33,579 nucleotides of DNA from NCBI GenBank assembly GCA_024224295.1, contig JAAENN010000062.1, positions 1 to 33,579 on the forward strand, given 5' to 3'. Source of the stretch: Shimia sp. GTDB taxonomy: Bacteria > Pseudomonadota > Alphaproteobacteria > Rhodobacterales > Rhodobacteraceae. A model generated the notes under the pieces. It was not told the origin of the DNA, did not search any database, and worked only from the letters and a program-made list of their open reading frames with translations. The translations under genes and the position numbers were made by a program. Positions 1-8,032 of the stretch are shown piece by piece (the stretch's first letter is position 1; each line of letters starts with the position of its first letter).

Positions 1-1
1 A

Positions 2-1561
2 CTGAATATCGACACAAGCGCCACCGCAACCGCGATGGCCAACGAGATTTTTGGCGACCCAACCCGAATTCTGGCGGCCACCTACACCGGCGACAACCAA
101 TCCTCTGGCATCTACACCGGCGCAGCCACCACCAGCGCGGGCGTCGCTCCAGCCGACAGCGGTGTGATCCTGTCCACCGGTCACGTGGATGACTTCACCA
201 ATAGCGACGGCAGCACCAACACCAACCAACGCGGCAATACCTCCACCAATACGTCTGGTGAGGACAACAACGCGCTGTTCAACGCCGCCGCGGGCACCAA
301 CACATTTGACGCCTCTTACCTGACCATTGATTTCAACGGCACGGCGGGTGAGCTGCTCACCATCGACTTCGTGCTGTCCTCCGAAGAATACCCGGAATAC
401 CTCAGCTACAACGACGCGATCGGCGTGTGGGTGAACGGGGTTGAGGCGCAGATTTCCGTCGGTAACGGTGGCGCAACGGTGGGCAACATCAACGACGCCA
501 ACCAAAACATTTACAACGATAATGCCGGCGATCAATACAACACAGAAATGGACGGTTTCACCGTTACTCTGACTTTTGTTGTTCCTTTGCAAGACGGCGT
601 GAACGAGTTGGTGATCGGCATCGCTGACGCGACCGACACCCAATACGACTCCAACCTGCTGATTGCTGGTGGTTCTGTTCAAACTGCCATCGTTGCTCAA
701 GACGACGACATGCGTATCGCGCTTGGTAACAGCAAAACCCTTGATGTACTCGTCAACGACAACTCCTCTGCCGGTCCGACCCTGACCATCACGCATATTA
801 ACGGTGTCGCGGTCAGTGCCACTGGCAGTGGCGGTTTGCCAAATAGTGTGACGCTGGCGACTGGGCAAGTTGTGACTCTCAATACTGACGGCACTCTTAC
901 AGTGGACGCCGACACCGATAATGAAACCATCTACTTCAATTACACAATCGAAGACGCTGCTGGCGAAACCGACACTGCGTTGGTCGAGATTGAGCAACAC
1001 ACCCCGTGTTTCACCGCGGGCACTCTGATCTGCACGTCCGAAGGTGATACTCCAGTCGAGCACCTCAAGGCAGGCATGCTGGTGAACACGCTCGACAACG
1101 GCTTCCAACCGATCCAGTGGATTGGCCACTCCCATATGCCACCGCGTTTCGAGTCCCTGCCTATCCGCATCAAAGCTGGCGTTCTGGACAATGATCGAGA
1201 CTTGATCGTGTCCCCGCAACACCGTGTACTGCTGCGGGGCTATCGCGCCGAACTGTTGTTTGGATGTGACGAAGTGCTGGTGAAAGCCAAAGATCTAGTG
1301 AATGGCCGCGATGTGACCCGATGTGAAACCGATGGCACCATCACTTATTTCCACATCCTGATGCCGCAACACGAGTTGCTGTATTCCGAAGGCCAATGGT
1401 CCGAGAGCTTCCTACCCGGCCCGATGACTCGCTACAGTTTTGATCCCTTCGCCAACCGCTCTTTGCGGCAGGTGATGCGCGAGAAAAACATCAGCTTTGA
1501 GGACATCGCCGCACGCCCTAGCTTGCGCAGCTACGAGGCCACGGCGCTTCTGGCCGCATAA
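2..1561 (+). CDS. Choice-of-anchor L / Hint-domain secreted protein, 5'-truncated by window edge
   Basis: The frame is open from base 2. The first in-frame ATG is at 35, but the residues before it (LNIDTSATATA) already look like the start of the choice-of-anchor L domain, so the true start lies outside the window. From the ATG at 35, residues ~1-220 form the choice-of-anchor L domain (Ser/Thr/Asn/Asp-rich, with a LSSEEYPEY-type motif). Residues ~225-320 look like a VCBS/cadherin-like linker. A Hint_2-type domain starts at Cys325 (TPCFTAGTLI) and carries the later SPQHRVLL block; about 40 further residues follow. Hint domains derive from inteins and hedgehog proteins and can self-cleave at the Cys. 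In roseobacters such proteins are commonly large secreted or surface proteins, often exported by type I systems. No transporter gene is visible here. Function beyond domain level is unknown. Confidence 0.85.
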   Translation: MNIDTSATATAMANEIFGDPTRILAATYTGDNQSSGIYTGAATTSAGVAPADSGVILSTGHVDDFTNSDGSTNTNQRGNTSTNTSGEDNNALFNAAAGTNTFDASYLTIDFNGTAGELLTIDFVLSSEEYPEYLSYNDAIGVWVNGVEAQISVGNGGATVGNINDANQNIYNDNAGDQYNTEMDGFTVTLTFVVPLQDGVNELVIGIADATDTQYDSNLLIAGGSVQTAIVAQDDDMRIALGNSKTLDVLVNDNSSAGPTLTITHINGVAVSATGSGGLPNSVTLATGQVVTLNTDGTLTVDADTDNETIYFNYTIEDAAGETDTALVEIEQHTPCFTAGTLICTSEGDTPVEHLKAGMLVNTLDNGFQPIQWIGHSHMPPRFESLPIRIKAGVLDNDRDLIVSPQHRVLLRGYRAELLFGCDEVLVKAKDLVNGRDVTRCETDGTITYFHILMPQHELLYSEGQWSESFLPGPMTRYSFDPFANRSLRQVMREKNISFEDIAARPSLRSYEATALLAA

Positions 1562-1573
1562 ACTGCACCCACT

Positions 1574-1615
1574 TTGAGGCAGATCAAATCACATTCCACT
1601 TGGTGCATGTATTTT
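1574..1615 (+). promoter_or_regulatory. FNR/FnrL-type site and -10 element for the DUF2892 gene
   Basis: TTGAG-GCAG-ATCAA at 1574-1587 matches the FNR-family consensus TTGAT-N4-ATCAA except for one base. Its centre is 1580.5. A TATTTT hexamer lies at 1610-1615. If this is the -10, transcription would start near 1622 and the FNR site would sit at -41.5, the classic class II activator position. The architecture is seen in the sequence; anaerobic activation is inferred. Confidence 0.55.
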
Positions 1616-1640
1616 TCTCTCGACCTTAAGAGGGAAACAC

Positions 1641-1835
1641 ATGCTGAAAAAGAACGTTGGAACCGTGGACAAAATCTTGCGGATCGTGATTGGCCTCGCG
1701 CTCCTCGCCGGTGCCTTGGCAGGCTACGGCGCCTGGATGTGGATCGGCCTGATCCCCCTCTTCACAGGTCTCATCGGCACCTGCCCGCTTTATACCGTTT
1801 TTGGCTTGCGCACTTGCCCTCTGGAAAGCAAGTGA
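1641..1835 (+). CDS. DUF2892 (YgaP-like) small inner-membrane protein
   Basis: A 64-residue protein with an N-terminal amphipathic stretch (MLKKNVGTVDKILRI) and two hydrophobic segments at about residues 15-34 and 36-52. It ends in a CPLY...TCPLE pattern with two cysteines, which is the DUF2892 signature also found as the membrane part of YgaP-type rhodaneses. The start is fixed by AGAGGGAA, 5 bases before the ATG. The length is usual for stand-alone DUF2892 proteins, whose biochemical role is not established. The gene stands alone behind an FNR-type promoter. Its TGA stop directly abuts the stop of the convergent XRE gene, the two forming TGATCA. No terminator separates them. Confidence 0.85.
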   Translation: MLKKNVGTVDKILRIVIGLALLAGALAGYGAWMWIGLIPLFTGLIGTCPLYTVFGLRTCPLESK

Positions 1836-2606
1836 TCACGCCCCGGCCAGCGCCTCCAATGCGAGGCGCGTGGCTTCATCGGCTGGAAACATCATCTCGA
1901 TCCGCAGCTCGCTAAGTGCAATATCCTCGGCAGAACCAAACTGGCTAATCGTGGAGAAAAACGACATCTGCATCCCACCAAATTCATAAACCGCCGGAAT
2001 GATCGCAGGCTTTATGCCATCCACCTCAAGCACCGCTTCGCCAAGCCGCTCTTCCATGCGCGCTATGCCGTCTTCCAGTACCGGATCATGCCCGAAATGG
2101 GCGCTTTCGACCCGCAGACGTGCAATCATATGTCGCAAAATTTCTTCATAATTGACAAGAGCTTGCCGGACATTTTTCGAGTCAACCATCATATCAATCA
2201 GGCTATCACCAACCTGAACCTCAAACCCAGCCAGCAACTGTGCGGAAACCGCATTCATCGCCACCAGCCTCCAGTGCCGATCAATCGCCATCGCCGGATA
2301 AGGCTCGTGCCGTTTGAGGGTCCATTCCATAGCCGCCCGTACCGGCGCCATATCTGTCTCTGATAAATCCCGTTCAGCGTACGCCGGGCTCATACCCGCC
2401 GCAGACAACATACGATTACGCTGCGCAAACGGCACTTCCAACTCATCACAGAGCCGCAGCACCATCCCCCGACTGGGACGTGACCGCCCGGTCTCCAAAA
2501 ACGAAATATGCCGTGAGCTCACACCGGCGGACAGCCCAAGATCTAATTGGCTCACCCGCCGCACCTGCCGCCACTCTTTCAAAACCGAGCCAAACTCTAC
2601 GCCCAT
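1836..2606 (-). CDS. XRE-family regulator with MmyB-like ligand-binding domain
   Basis: A 256-residue transcription factor. The frame is open further upstream, but the ATG at 2606 is preceded by GAGGAA with 6 bases spacing, giving the start MGVEFGSVLKEWR. Residues ~8-62 are a helix-turn-helix of XRE type (SQLDLGLSAGVSSRHISFLETGRSRPS). The rest (~85-250) fits the MmyB-like, PAS-like ligand-binding domain, with the PYPAMAIDRHWRLVAMN block typical of that family. Members usually repress themselves and a neighbouring gene and respond to a small, often lipid-like, ligand; the ligand here is unknown. The gene is divergent from the membrane protein at 2732, with a palindrome between the two, which makes that gene the likely target. 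Confidence 0.85.
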   Translation of the reverse strand: MGVEFGSVLKEWRQVRRVSQLDLGLSAGVSSRHISFLETGRSRPSRGMVLRLCDELEVPFAQRNRMLSAAGMSPAYAERDLSETDMAPVRAAMEWTLKRHEPYPAMAIDRHWRLVAMNAVSAQLLAGFEVQVGDSLIDMMVDSKNVRQALVNYEEILRHMIARLRVESAHFGHDPVLEDGIARMEERLGEAVLEVDGIKPAIIPAVYEFGGMQMSFFSTISQFGSAEDIALSELRIEMMFPADEATRLALEALAGA

Positions 2607-2655
2607 ATCCCGTTCCTCATTGTCCCGACCACCATAGCCGCTTCTTTGCACGAAG

Positions 2656-2676
2656 CACTTACCTTACAGGTAATTG
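2656..2676. promoter_or_regulatory. Palindromic operator between XRE regulator and membrane protein
   Basis: A perfect inverted repeat TTACCT-TAC-AGGTAA (2659-2673) extends imperfectly to 2656-2676 (CA on the left, TG on the right, one mismatch between). It sits about 50 bases from the regulator start and 55 from the divergent gene start, so one dimer could control both promoters. Binding by the adjacent XRE protein is inferred from position only. Confidence 0.6.
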
Positions 2677-2731
2677 TTTTGCCTCAGTGATGAAACGCAA
2701 TGTGCCGCCATAACCTCAATGGAGACACCAC

Positions 2732-3166
2732 ATGACACAGGATCGCGCGATCTTTCTTTTGAAGCTTACCTCGCTTGGCACGGTACTTTTTGGCCTCATT
2801 CCGCTCTTTACTATGATTGGCGGATTTCACGGTATCGTTGTCTGGTTCATGGACCTGACACACCTGCCGCTTGATGGCGCGCAAAGCTTTGGCGGCGACA
2901 GCGAGAAGGTCCTCGCAGCCATCGGCGGTGGCCTACTGGTCGGGCTCGGATTCATGACCTGGCAAGTCACCATCCGCGTTTACGCACGCGATCGTGAAAC
3001 AGGCGCGACCATCATTAACTGGGGTGTCTGGAGCTGGTATGTGGTTGACAGCGCAGGCTCCATCCTGGCTGGCGCCTGGTTCAACGCCGTGTTGAACACC
3101 GGCTTCCTGCTGATGTTTGTGCTGCCAATCACGCTGGCAAAACCCCGCCAAGCCGTCGCAGCCTAA
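2732..3166 (+). CDS. Four-helix integral membrane protein of unknown function
   Basis: A 144-residue protein with about four membrane segments: residues ~9-35, ~60-80, ~96-115 and ~118-136. The start is set by GGAGA 6 bases upstream of the ATG. I do not recognise a named domain. It may belong to a family that carries misleading UvrA-derived names in databases because it lies next to uvrA; nothing in the protein resembles UvrA. It is divergent from the XRE/MmyB-like regulator and shares the operator at 2656-2676. It ends at a strong terminator, so it is probably a single-gene unit controlled by that regulator. Confidence 0.8.
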   Translation: MTQDRAIFLLKLTSLGTVLFGLIPLFTMIGGFHGIVVWFMDLTHLPLDGAQSFGGDSEKVLAAIGGGLLVGLGFMTWQVTIRVYARDRETGATIINWGVWSWYVVDSAGSILAGAWFNAVLNTGFLLMFVLPITLAKPRQAVAA

Positions 3167-3172
3167 ACAAAG

Positions 3173-3209
3173 CGGGCGGTGGTTTTCGCAACCACCGCCC
3201 GTTTTTTTT
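3173..3209 (+). terminator. Rho-independent terminator after the membrane protein gene
   Basis: A 12-bp stem (CGGGCGGTGGTT at 3173-3184 with AACCACCGCCCG at 3190-3201), a TTCGC loop and eight T residues follow. The T run overlaps the uvrA stop codon. In the reverse direction the tail is only CTTTGTTTA, so it may also stop uvrA transcription, but less well. Confidence 0.9.
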
Positions 3210-6069
3210 ACTCAGCGGCCACTTTCTTCTTCGGCACCAGCATGTCTTTTAGGTAACGCCCCGTGTGGCTCGCCGCCACCTTGGCCACCTTCTCCGGCGT
3301 GCCTTTGGCCACCACTTTACCGCCGCCATCGCCACCTTCGGGACCGATGTCGATAATATGATCGGCGGTTTTCACCACATCCAGATTGTGCTCGATCACC
3401 ACAACGGTGTTGCCTTGATCCACCAATTCATGCAGCACTTCCAACAACTTACGCACATCTTCAAAATGTAGACCTGTGGTGGGCTCATCCAGAATATAGA
3501 GCGTGCGGCCAGTTGAGCGTTTCGCCAGTTCCTTGGACAGCTTAACCCGCTGCGCCTCACCACCAGAGAGCGTGGTCGCCTGCTGACCGACCTTGATGTA
3601 ACCAAGGCCAACCCGCATCAACGCATCCATTTTGTCGCGAATGCTGGGCACCGCTTTGAAGAACTCCTGCGCCTCTTCAACGGTCATATCAAGTACGTCA
3701 GCAATGCTCTTGCCTTTGAACTGAATTTCCAACGTTTCACGATTGTATCGCGCACCTTTGCAGGTCTCACATTCCACATAGACGTCCGGCAGGAAGTGCA
3801 TCTCGATCTTGATTACACCATCCCCCTGACAGGCCTCACAACGGCCGCCTTTGACGTTGAAACTGAACCGCCCCGGCTTATAGCCCCGCGCTTTGGCTTC
3901 CGGCAAACCGGCAAACCATTCGCGGATTGGCGTGAACGCCCCCGTATAGGTCGCCGGATTGGACCGTGGCGTACGCCCGATGGGCCGCTGGTCAATGTCG
4001 ATCACCTTATCCAGGTGCTCCAACCCTTTGATGGTCTCACACGGCGCAGGTGTCTGCCGCGCACCGTTCAAACGCATCGAAGCCGTCTTGAACAGCGTCT
4101 CAATGGTCAGCGTCGATTTCCCGCCACCCGATACGCCGGTCACACACACAAACTTACCAAGCGGGAAGTCTGCCGTGACTTTCTTTAGGTTGTTGCCCGT
4201 AGCTTTCACCACAGTGATCGCCTTGCCGTTGCCCTCACGCCGTTCAATCGGCACCGCAATCTCCCGCGCACCAGACAGGTACTGTCCGGTCAAAGACGCC
4301 GGATCGGCGGCTATCTCCGCAGGCTTGCCTTGAGACACCACCTGACCACCGTGCACGCCGGCGCCCGGACCAATGTCGAAAACATAGTCCGCCTCGCGCA
4401 CAGCCTCTTCGTCGTGCTCCACCACAATCACCGTATTGCCCTGATCACGCAAGTTTTTCAGGGTGGTCAGCAAGCGGTCATTGTCGCGCTGGTGGAGGCC
4501 AATCGACGGTTCATCTAACACATACAACACACCGGTCAGACCAGAGCCAATCTGGCTCGCTAAACGGATACGTTGGCTTTCACCACCTGACAGCGTGCCA
4601 CTGTTGCGCGACAGGGTCAGGTATTCCAGACCCACGTTGTTCAAGAACCCAAGCCGCTCCTGAATTTCTTTCACAATCGCCCGCGCAATCTCTTGCCGCT
4701 GCGGGGTCAACGCCGCTGGCACGCTCTCAATCCAGGCCAGCGCCTCGCGGATCGATAGTTCGACAATCTGGCCAACGTGCTTGCCACCAATCTTCACCGC
4801 CAGCGCCTCTTCGCGCAGCCGGTATCCACCACAAGCGCCACAAGGACGGTTGTTCTGATAGTTCTCAAACTCTTCGCGGATCCAGTTGCTGTCCGTCTCG
4901 CGATAGCGCCGTTCCATGTTGGGGATCACCCCCTCAAACACGCGCGTCACCTGATAGACGCGCCCGCCCTCATCGTAACGGAACTCAATCTCTTCTTCGC
5001 CCGAGCCATAGAGGAACACCTGCTGCACATGTTTCGGCAACTCTTTCCAAGGCGAGTTTTTGTCGAACTCATAGTGTTTTGCCAGCGCCTCGATAGTTTG
5101 TCGAAAATAGGGAGATTTGCCCTTCCGCCACGGCGCCAGCGCCCCGTCATACACCTTCAAAGTTACATCCGGCACCACCAGGCGCTCATCAAAAAACAGC
5201 TCTTTGCCAAGACCGTCGCATTCCGGACAGGCGCCAAACGGTGCGTTGAACGAAAACAGACGCGGCTCGATCTCCGGGATGGTGAAGCCACTGACAGGAC
5301 AGGCAAATTTCTCGCTGAAGGTGATCCGCTCCAGGTCATCCTCTTTGGGCGCGGTTTCCAGAACCGCAATCCCATCCGCCAAGTCGAGCGCGGTACGTAA
5401 GCTGTCCGCCAGCCGGGTCTCCATACCCTCCCGCACCACAAGGCGGTCCACCACCACGTCAATGTCATGACGGAACTTCTTGTCCAGCGTGGGCGGCTCA
5501 TCCAACTCATAGAAAGCGCCATCGACTTTCACCCGCTGAAAGCCCTGCTTGCGCAGCTCCAGAAACTCTTTGCGATATTCCCCTTTGCGATCCCGCACGA
5601 TCGGCGCAAGAAGGTAGCCCCGTGTGCCTTCTTCCAAGGTCATGACACGGTCAACCATGTCCTGCACCTGCTGCGCTTCAATCGGCAGACCTGTGGCAGG
5701 CGAGTACGGCGTGCCGACCCGGGCAAACAGCAGACGCAAATAGTCGTAAATCTCCGTCACAGTGCCAACAGTCGAGCGCGGGTTTTTCGATGTGGTCTTC
5801 TGCTCAATCGAAATCGCAGGGCTTAAACCGCTGATGTGGTCCACATCCGGCTTTTCCATCATATCAAGAAACTGCCGCGCATAGGCGCTCAGGCTCTCAA
5901 CGTAGCGCCGCTGCCCTTCCGCATAGATCGTGTCAAAGGCCAGCGAGGACTTGCCCGAGCCTGACAGGCCAGTGATCACCACCAGCTGATCGCGCGGAAT
6001 GTCCACATCGATGGACTTCAAATTGTGCTCGCGCGCCCCGCGCACCTCAATGTTCTTCAGCTCGGCCAT
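3208..6069 (-). CDS. uvrA: UvrABC excision nuclease subunit A
   Basis: A full-length 953-residue UvrA, the DNA-damage sensor ATPase of nucleotide excision repair, which acts as a dimer with UvrB. Visible are the first Walker A (GLSGSGKSS, ~34-42), the conserved [19 protein letters not shown] block, both ABC signatures ([14 protein letters not shown] and [15 protein letters not shown]), both Walker B regions ([13 protein letters not shown] and [13 protein letters not shown]), the second Walker A (GVSGGGKST), and the C-terminal zinc module (CEACQGDG...[10 protein letters not shown]). In the first zinc module the opening pair reads CPVS rather than CPxC, so one ligand is missing. Regulation: a perfect LexA box lies 67 bases upstream. 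The gene is alone; ssb, a frequent divergent neighbour, is absent from the adjacent position. Confidence 0.98.
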   Translation of the reverse strand: MAELKNIEVRGAREHNLKSIDVDIPRDQLVVITGLSGSGKSSLAFDTIYAEGQRRYVESLSAYARQFLDMMEKPDVDHISGLSPAISIEQKTTSKNPRSTVGTVTEIYDYLRLLFARVGTPYSPATGLPIEAQQVQDMVDRVMTLEEGTRGYLLAPIVRDRKGEYRKEFLELRKQGFQRVKVDGAFYELDEPPTLDKKFRHDIDVVVDRLVVREGMETRLADSLRTALDLADGIAVLETAPKEDDLERITFSEKFACPVSGFTIPEIEPRLFSFNAPFGACPECDGLGKELFFDERLVVPDVTLKVYDGALAPWRKGKSPYFRQTIEALAKHYEFDKNSPWKELPKHVQQVFLYGSGEEEIEFRYDEGGRVYQVTRVFEGVIPNMERRYRETDSNWIREEFENYQNNRPCGACGGYRLREEALAVKIGGKHVGQIVELSIREALAWIESVPAALTPQRQEIARAIVKEIQERLGFLNNVGLEYLTLSRNSGTLSGGESQRIRLASQIGSGLTGVLYVLDEPSIGLHQRDNDRLLTTLKNLRDQGNTVIVVEHDEEAVREADYVFDIGPGAGVHGGQVVSQGKPAEIAADPASLTGQYLSGAREIAVPIERREGNGKAITVVKATGNNLKKVTADFPLGKFVCVTGVSGGGKSTLTIETLFKTASMRLNGARQTPAPCETIKGLEHLDKVIDIDQRPIGRTPRSNPATYTGAFTPIREWFAGLPEAKARGYKPGRFSFNVKGGRCEACQGDGVIKIEMHFLPDVYVECETCKGARYNRETLEIQFKGKSIADVLDMTVEEAQEFFKAVPSIRDKMDALMRVGLGYIKVGQQATTLSGGEAQRVKLSKELAKRSTGRTLYILDEPTTGLHFEDVRKLLEVLHELVDQGNTVVVIEHNLDVVKTADHIIDIGPEGGDGGGKVVAKGTPEKVAKVAASHTGRYLKDMLVPKKKVAAE

Positions 6070-6135
6070 TCAAACCCCCAACGGATACGGCACCAGACAT
6101 AGGGGATCACACACCCTCTGCCAACCAGATATCGT

Positions 6136-6150
6136 GAACGTAAAGAGAAC
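6136..6150 (-). promoter_or_regulatory. LexA (SOS) box upstream of uvrA
   Basis: GAAC-GTAAAGA-GAAC on the plus strand, i.e. GTTC-N7-GTTC reading towards uvrA. This direct-repeat form is the LexA target described for Rhodobacter and other Alphaproteobacteria, unlike the CTGT-N8-ACAG palindrome of enterics. It lies 67-81 bases before the uvrA ATG, which suggests SOS control. Confidence 0.8.
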
Positions 6151-6246
6151 ATTTTAATTCGCCAAGCCCGGTTTTTGCACCGAAACTTGCCTCATTCCAA
6201 TTTTTTCTCTTAGTCTCCGAGCATTACGTATTTCAAGGTTTTTTGG

Positions 6247-6740
6247 ATGACGTTTTTGAGAGAGATCACAGTCGCAATGTGCGTGCTACCAACCAGCCTT
6301 CTTGTACGAGCCAACCCCGCAGCCATTGTAGTGATTGACGGTTCAGGCTCCATGTAGGGTCAAGTTAAAGGCATATCCAAAAATTCTATCGCCCAAGAGG
6401 TCATGGGAGAGTTGACGACCACACTGTCCGCCGATCTGGACCTCGGCCCAACCGTTTATGGGCATCGTCGCAAGGGCGACTGTTCCGAAATCGAAACCGT
6501 TGTCATGCCCGGCTCGGACACCCGCTCAGCAGCATCGAAGTCACGTGATCCGGCCCCAGTCACCCGCGCGACGAACTCGCAGGCGGCAACGTAAACAGCA
6601 GGTACATCGCTTACACCCACGCGGAACAAGGCACGCCCTTGACGCTCGCCGTACCGGAAGAGCCGGGCGAAAACGAAATTCGTTACTTCCTTGATATGGC
6701 AAACAAACTCCTGGCCGCTGTTTCGCTAAAAGTGGAGTAA
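6247..6740 (+). pseudogene. Decayed VWA-domain protein gene
   Basis: From the ATG at 6247 the frame gives a signal-like N-terminus, then VVIDGSGSM, the MIDAS motif of a von Willebrand A domain, followed at once by TAG (6355-6357) where relatives have Trp (DGSGSMWGQ). The frame then continues as domain sequence (TVYGHRRKGDCSEIETVV) to about 6530. Beyond this the homologous C-terminal end is in a different frame: IEVT, then TGA at 6546-6548 again in place of Trp, then SGP...RYIAYTHAEQGTPLTL...PGENEIRY and a final TAA at 6738. The central part of the protein is missing. About 165 codons remain; I recall intact relatives as several hundred residues long. Two Trp-to-stop changes plus a frame-changing deletion mean it is dead. 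Family assignment rests on recalled motifs. Confidence 0.75.
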
Positions 6741-6794
6741 GCGATCTATCCAAGTGTCATCAAAGGCGGCCCTTCGGCGCTGCCTGTTTGCACG

Positions 6795-7970
6795 CTACCC
6801 GCCGGGGCCTCGTACGCGCGCCCGCGCCCGTGCCAGAAATATATGCGCCCCTGCCCCAATCAGCAGCAACCCAGCTGATACCCCCAGCATCCCGCCGTAG
6901 CCGCTCACCGCGATCACACCCAACAGGATCGGCGTGCCAATTGTGTTGCCCAAATTGCCCGCCTGCGCAAACACGCCGTTTGCGTTGCCCCGGTCCTCCG
7001 CTGTGTCATTCAGTTCAGGCACCAGTGCAAAACTTGCCCCCTGGATCAACCCCATAGCCCCTGCCAGCACCAGACACACCACCGGCGATCCCGGCAGCAA
7101 GATCAAAATACTCGCAGCTCCGGCTGAGACTAAAAACCCTGTCTTGATCACCGCCACAATGGACCAGTAGCGCAGCAGCCAAACACCCAAGGTCATTGAG
7201 GTGATCATGCTCATCAACGGCATTGCTCCAACCGTAAAGGTGCGCCACTCGGGCGTGATATAGGGCGGTAACAACGTCAGAAGACTGACAAAACAAAAGG
7301 TATAGAACAGCCAACCCACCGCCGCGGCGTTCATGAACGGCGAGCGATAAACCTCCCAATGCTGCTTAAGCACCTCGCCGAGGCGCAACCTCAGCACCGT
7401 CTGAGACTTCTCCTCCGGCAATCCAATCGCCGACACGGCAAGCGCGCTGGAAGTCATCCAGACCCCATGCACCAGATACATCGCGTTCAGCTCATATGCG
7501 TCAACTAAAGGCCGCCCGAGCCAAGCAAACAGCGCAAAGGCCACACCAAAAAACGTACCCCAAAGGGTCAGCGAAAACGCGCGTTTCTCCGGCGGCGAGA
7601 CTTTGGCAATCAGCGTTGGCGCTGCCACTACAATCGCCAGATGCGCCAGGCCTTCAACCACTCGGCTCAGCAAAAACAGATCAAACGACAGCCCAAAAGC
7701 CTGCACAAAAGACACAACAACACTTAGACAAAGCCCGCCAAGCAAGGTGCGTCGCATACCAATCTTAGACGCCAGAACGCCCGCCACAACGCCGAAGAAA
7801 ATCCCAGCTAGCCCGAGAATGGACAAGGCAAAGCCCAACCGCGCACCGGCCTCTGGATACACCTGTCCCACCTGATCAAAAGTCACACTGATTTTGGCAA
7901 ACTGTCCCGCCGCACCAACGCCGGCCAGCCAGATCACCACGACCGGCAGCATACTATGTTGTTTTAACAC
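6795..7970 (-). CDS. MFS transporter
   Basis: A 391-residue protein of about 12 membrane segments. The motif-A-like loop between helices 2 and 3 reads GVLASKIGMRRTLL, as in the major facilitator superfamily. The overall length and a short cytoplasmic break near the middle (residues ~183-205) fit the 6+6 helix fold. The start codon is GTG at 7970, supported by GAGG 7 bases upstream; an in-frame ATG six codons later lacks a comparable site. The C-terminus is a short Arg-rich tail (ARARARVRG). The substrate cannot be told. It lies downstream of lpdA on the same strand, with a hairpin between the two, so co-transcription is doubtful. Confidence 0.9.
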   Translation of the reverse strand: MLKQHSMLPVVVIWLAGVGAAGQFAKISVTFDQVGQVYPEAGARLGFALSILGLAGIFFGVVAGVLASKIGMRRTLLGGLCLSVVVSFVQAFGLSFDLFLLSRVVEGLAHLAIVVAAPTLIAKVSPPEKRAFSLTLWGTFFGVAFALFAWLGRPLVDAYELNAMYLVHGVWMTSSALAVSAIGLPEEKSQTVLRLRLGEVLKQHWEVYRSPFMNAAAVGWLFYTFCFVSLLTLLPPYITPEWRTFTVGAMPLMSMITSMTLGVWLLRYWSIVAVIKTGFLVSAGAASILILLPGSPVVCLVLAGAMGLIQGASFALVPELNDTAEDRGNANGVFAQAGNLGNTIGTPILLGVIAVSGYGGMLGVSAGLLLIGAGAHIFLARARARVRGPGG

Positions 7971-7985
7971 CGAAAAACCTCAAAG

Positions 7986-8012
7986 ACGCGCCCGGAAAAA
8001 CCGGGACGCGCT
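7986..8012 (-). terminator. Hairpin between lpdA and the MFS gene, weak terminator
   Basis: CCCGG (7991-7995) and CCGGG (8001-8005) pair across an AAAAA loop. The stem extends by CGCG pairing with one bulged base. No proper T run follows on the minus strand (CTTTGAGG), so termination here is tentative. Confidence 0.4.
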
Positions 8013-8032
8013 CTACTTAACCTGAATCCCAA

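Noticed and set aside
1574..1915. 113-codon plus frame overlapping the DUF2892 gene
   Set aside because: Its start lies in the FNR site, it has no ribosome site, and the overlapping DUF2892 frame is recognised.
4777..5400. 207-codon open frame antisense to uvrA
   Set aside because: It lies wholly inside uvrA, shows no domain, and its composition is that of a reverse-strand shadow.
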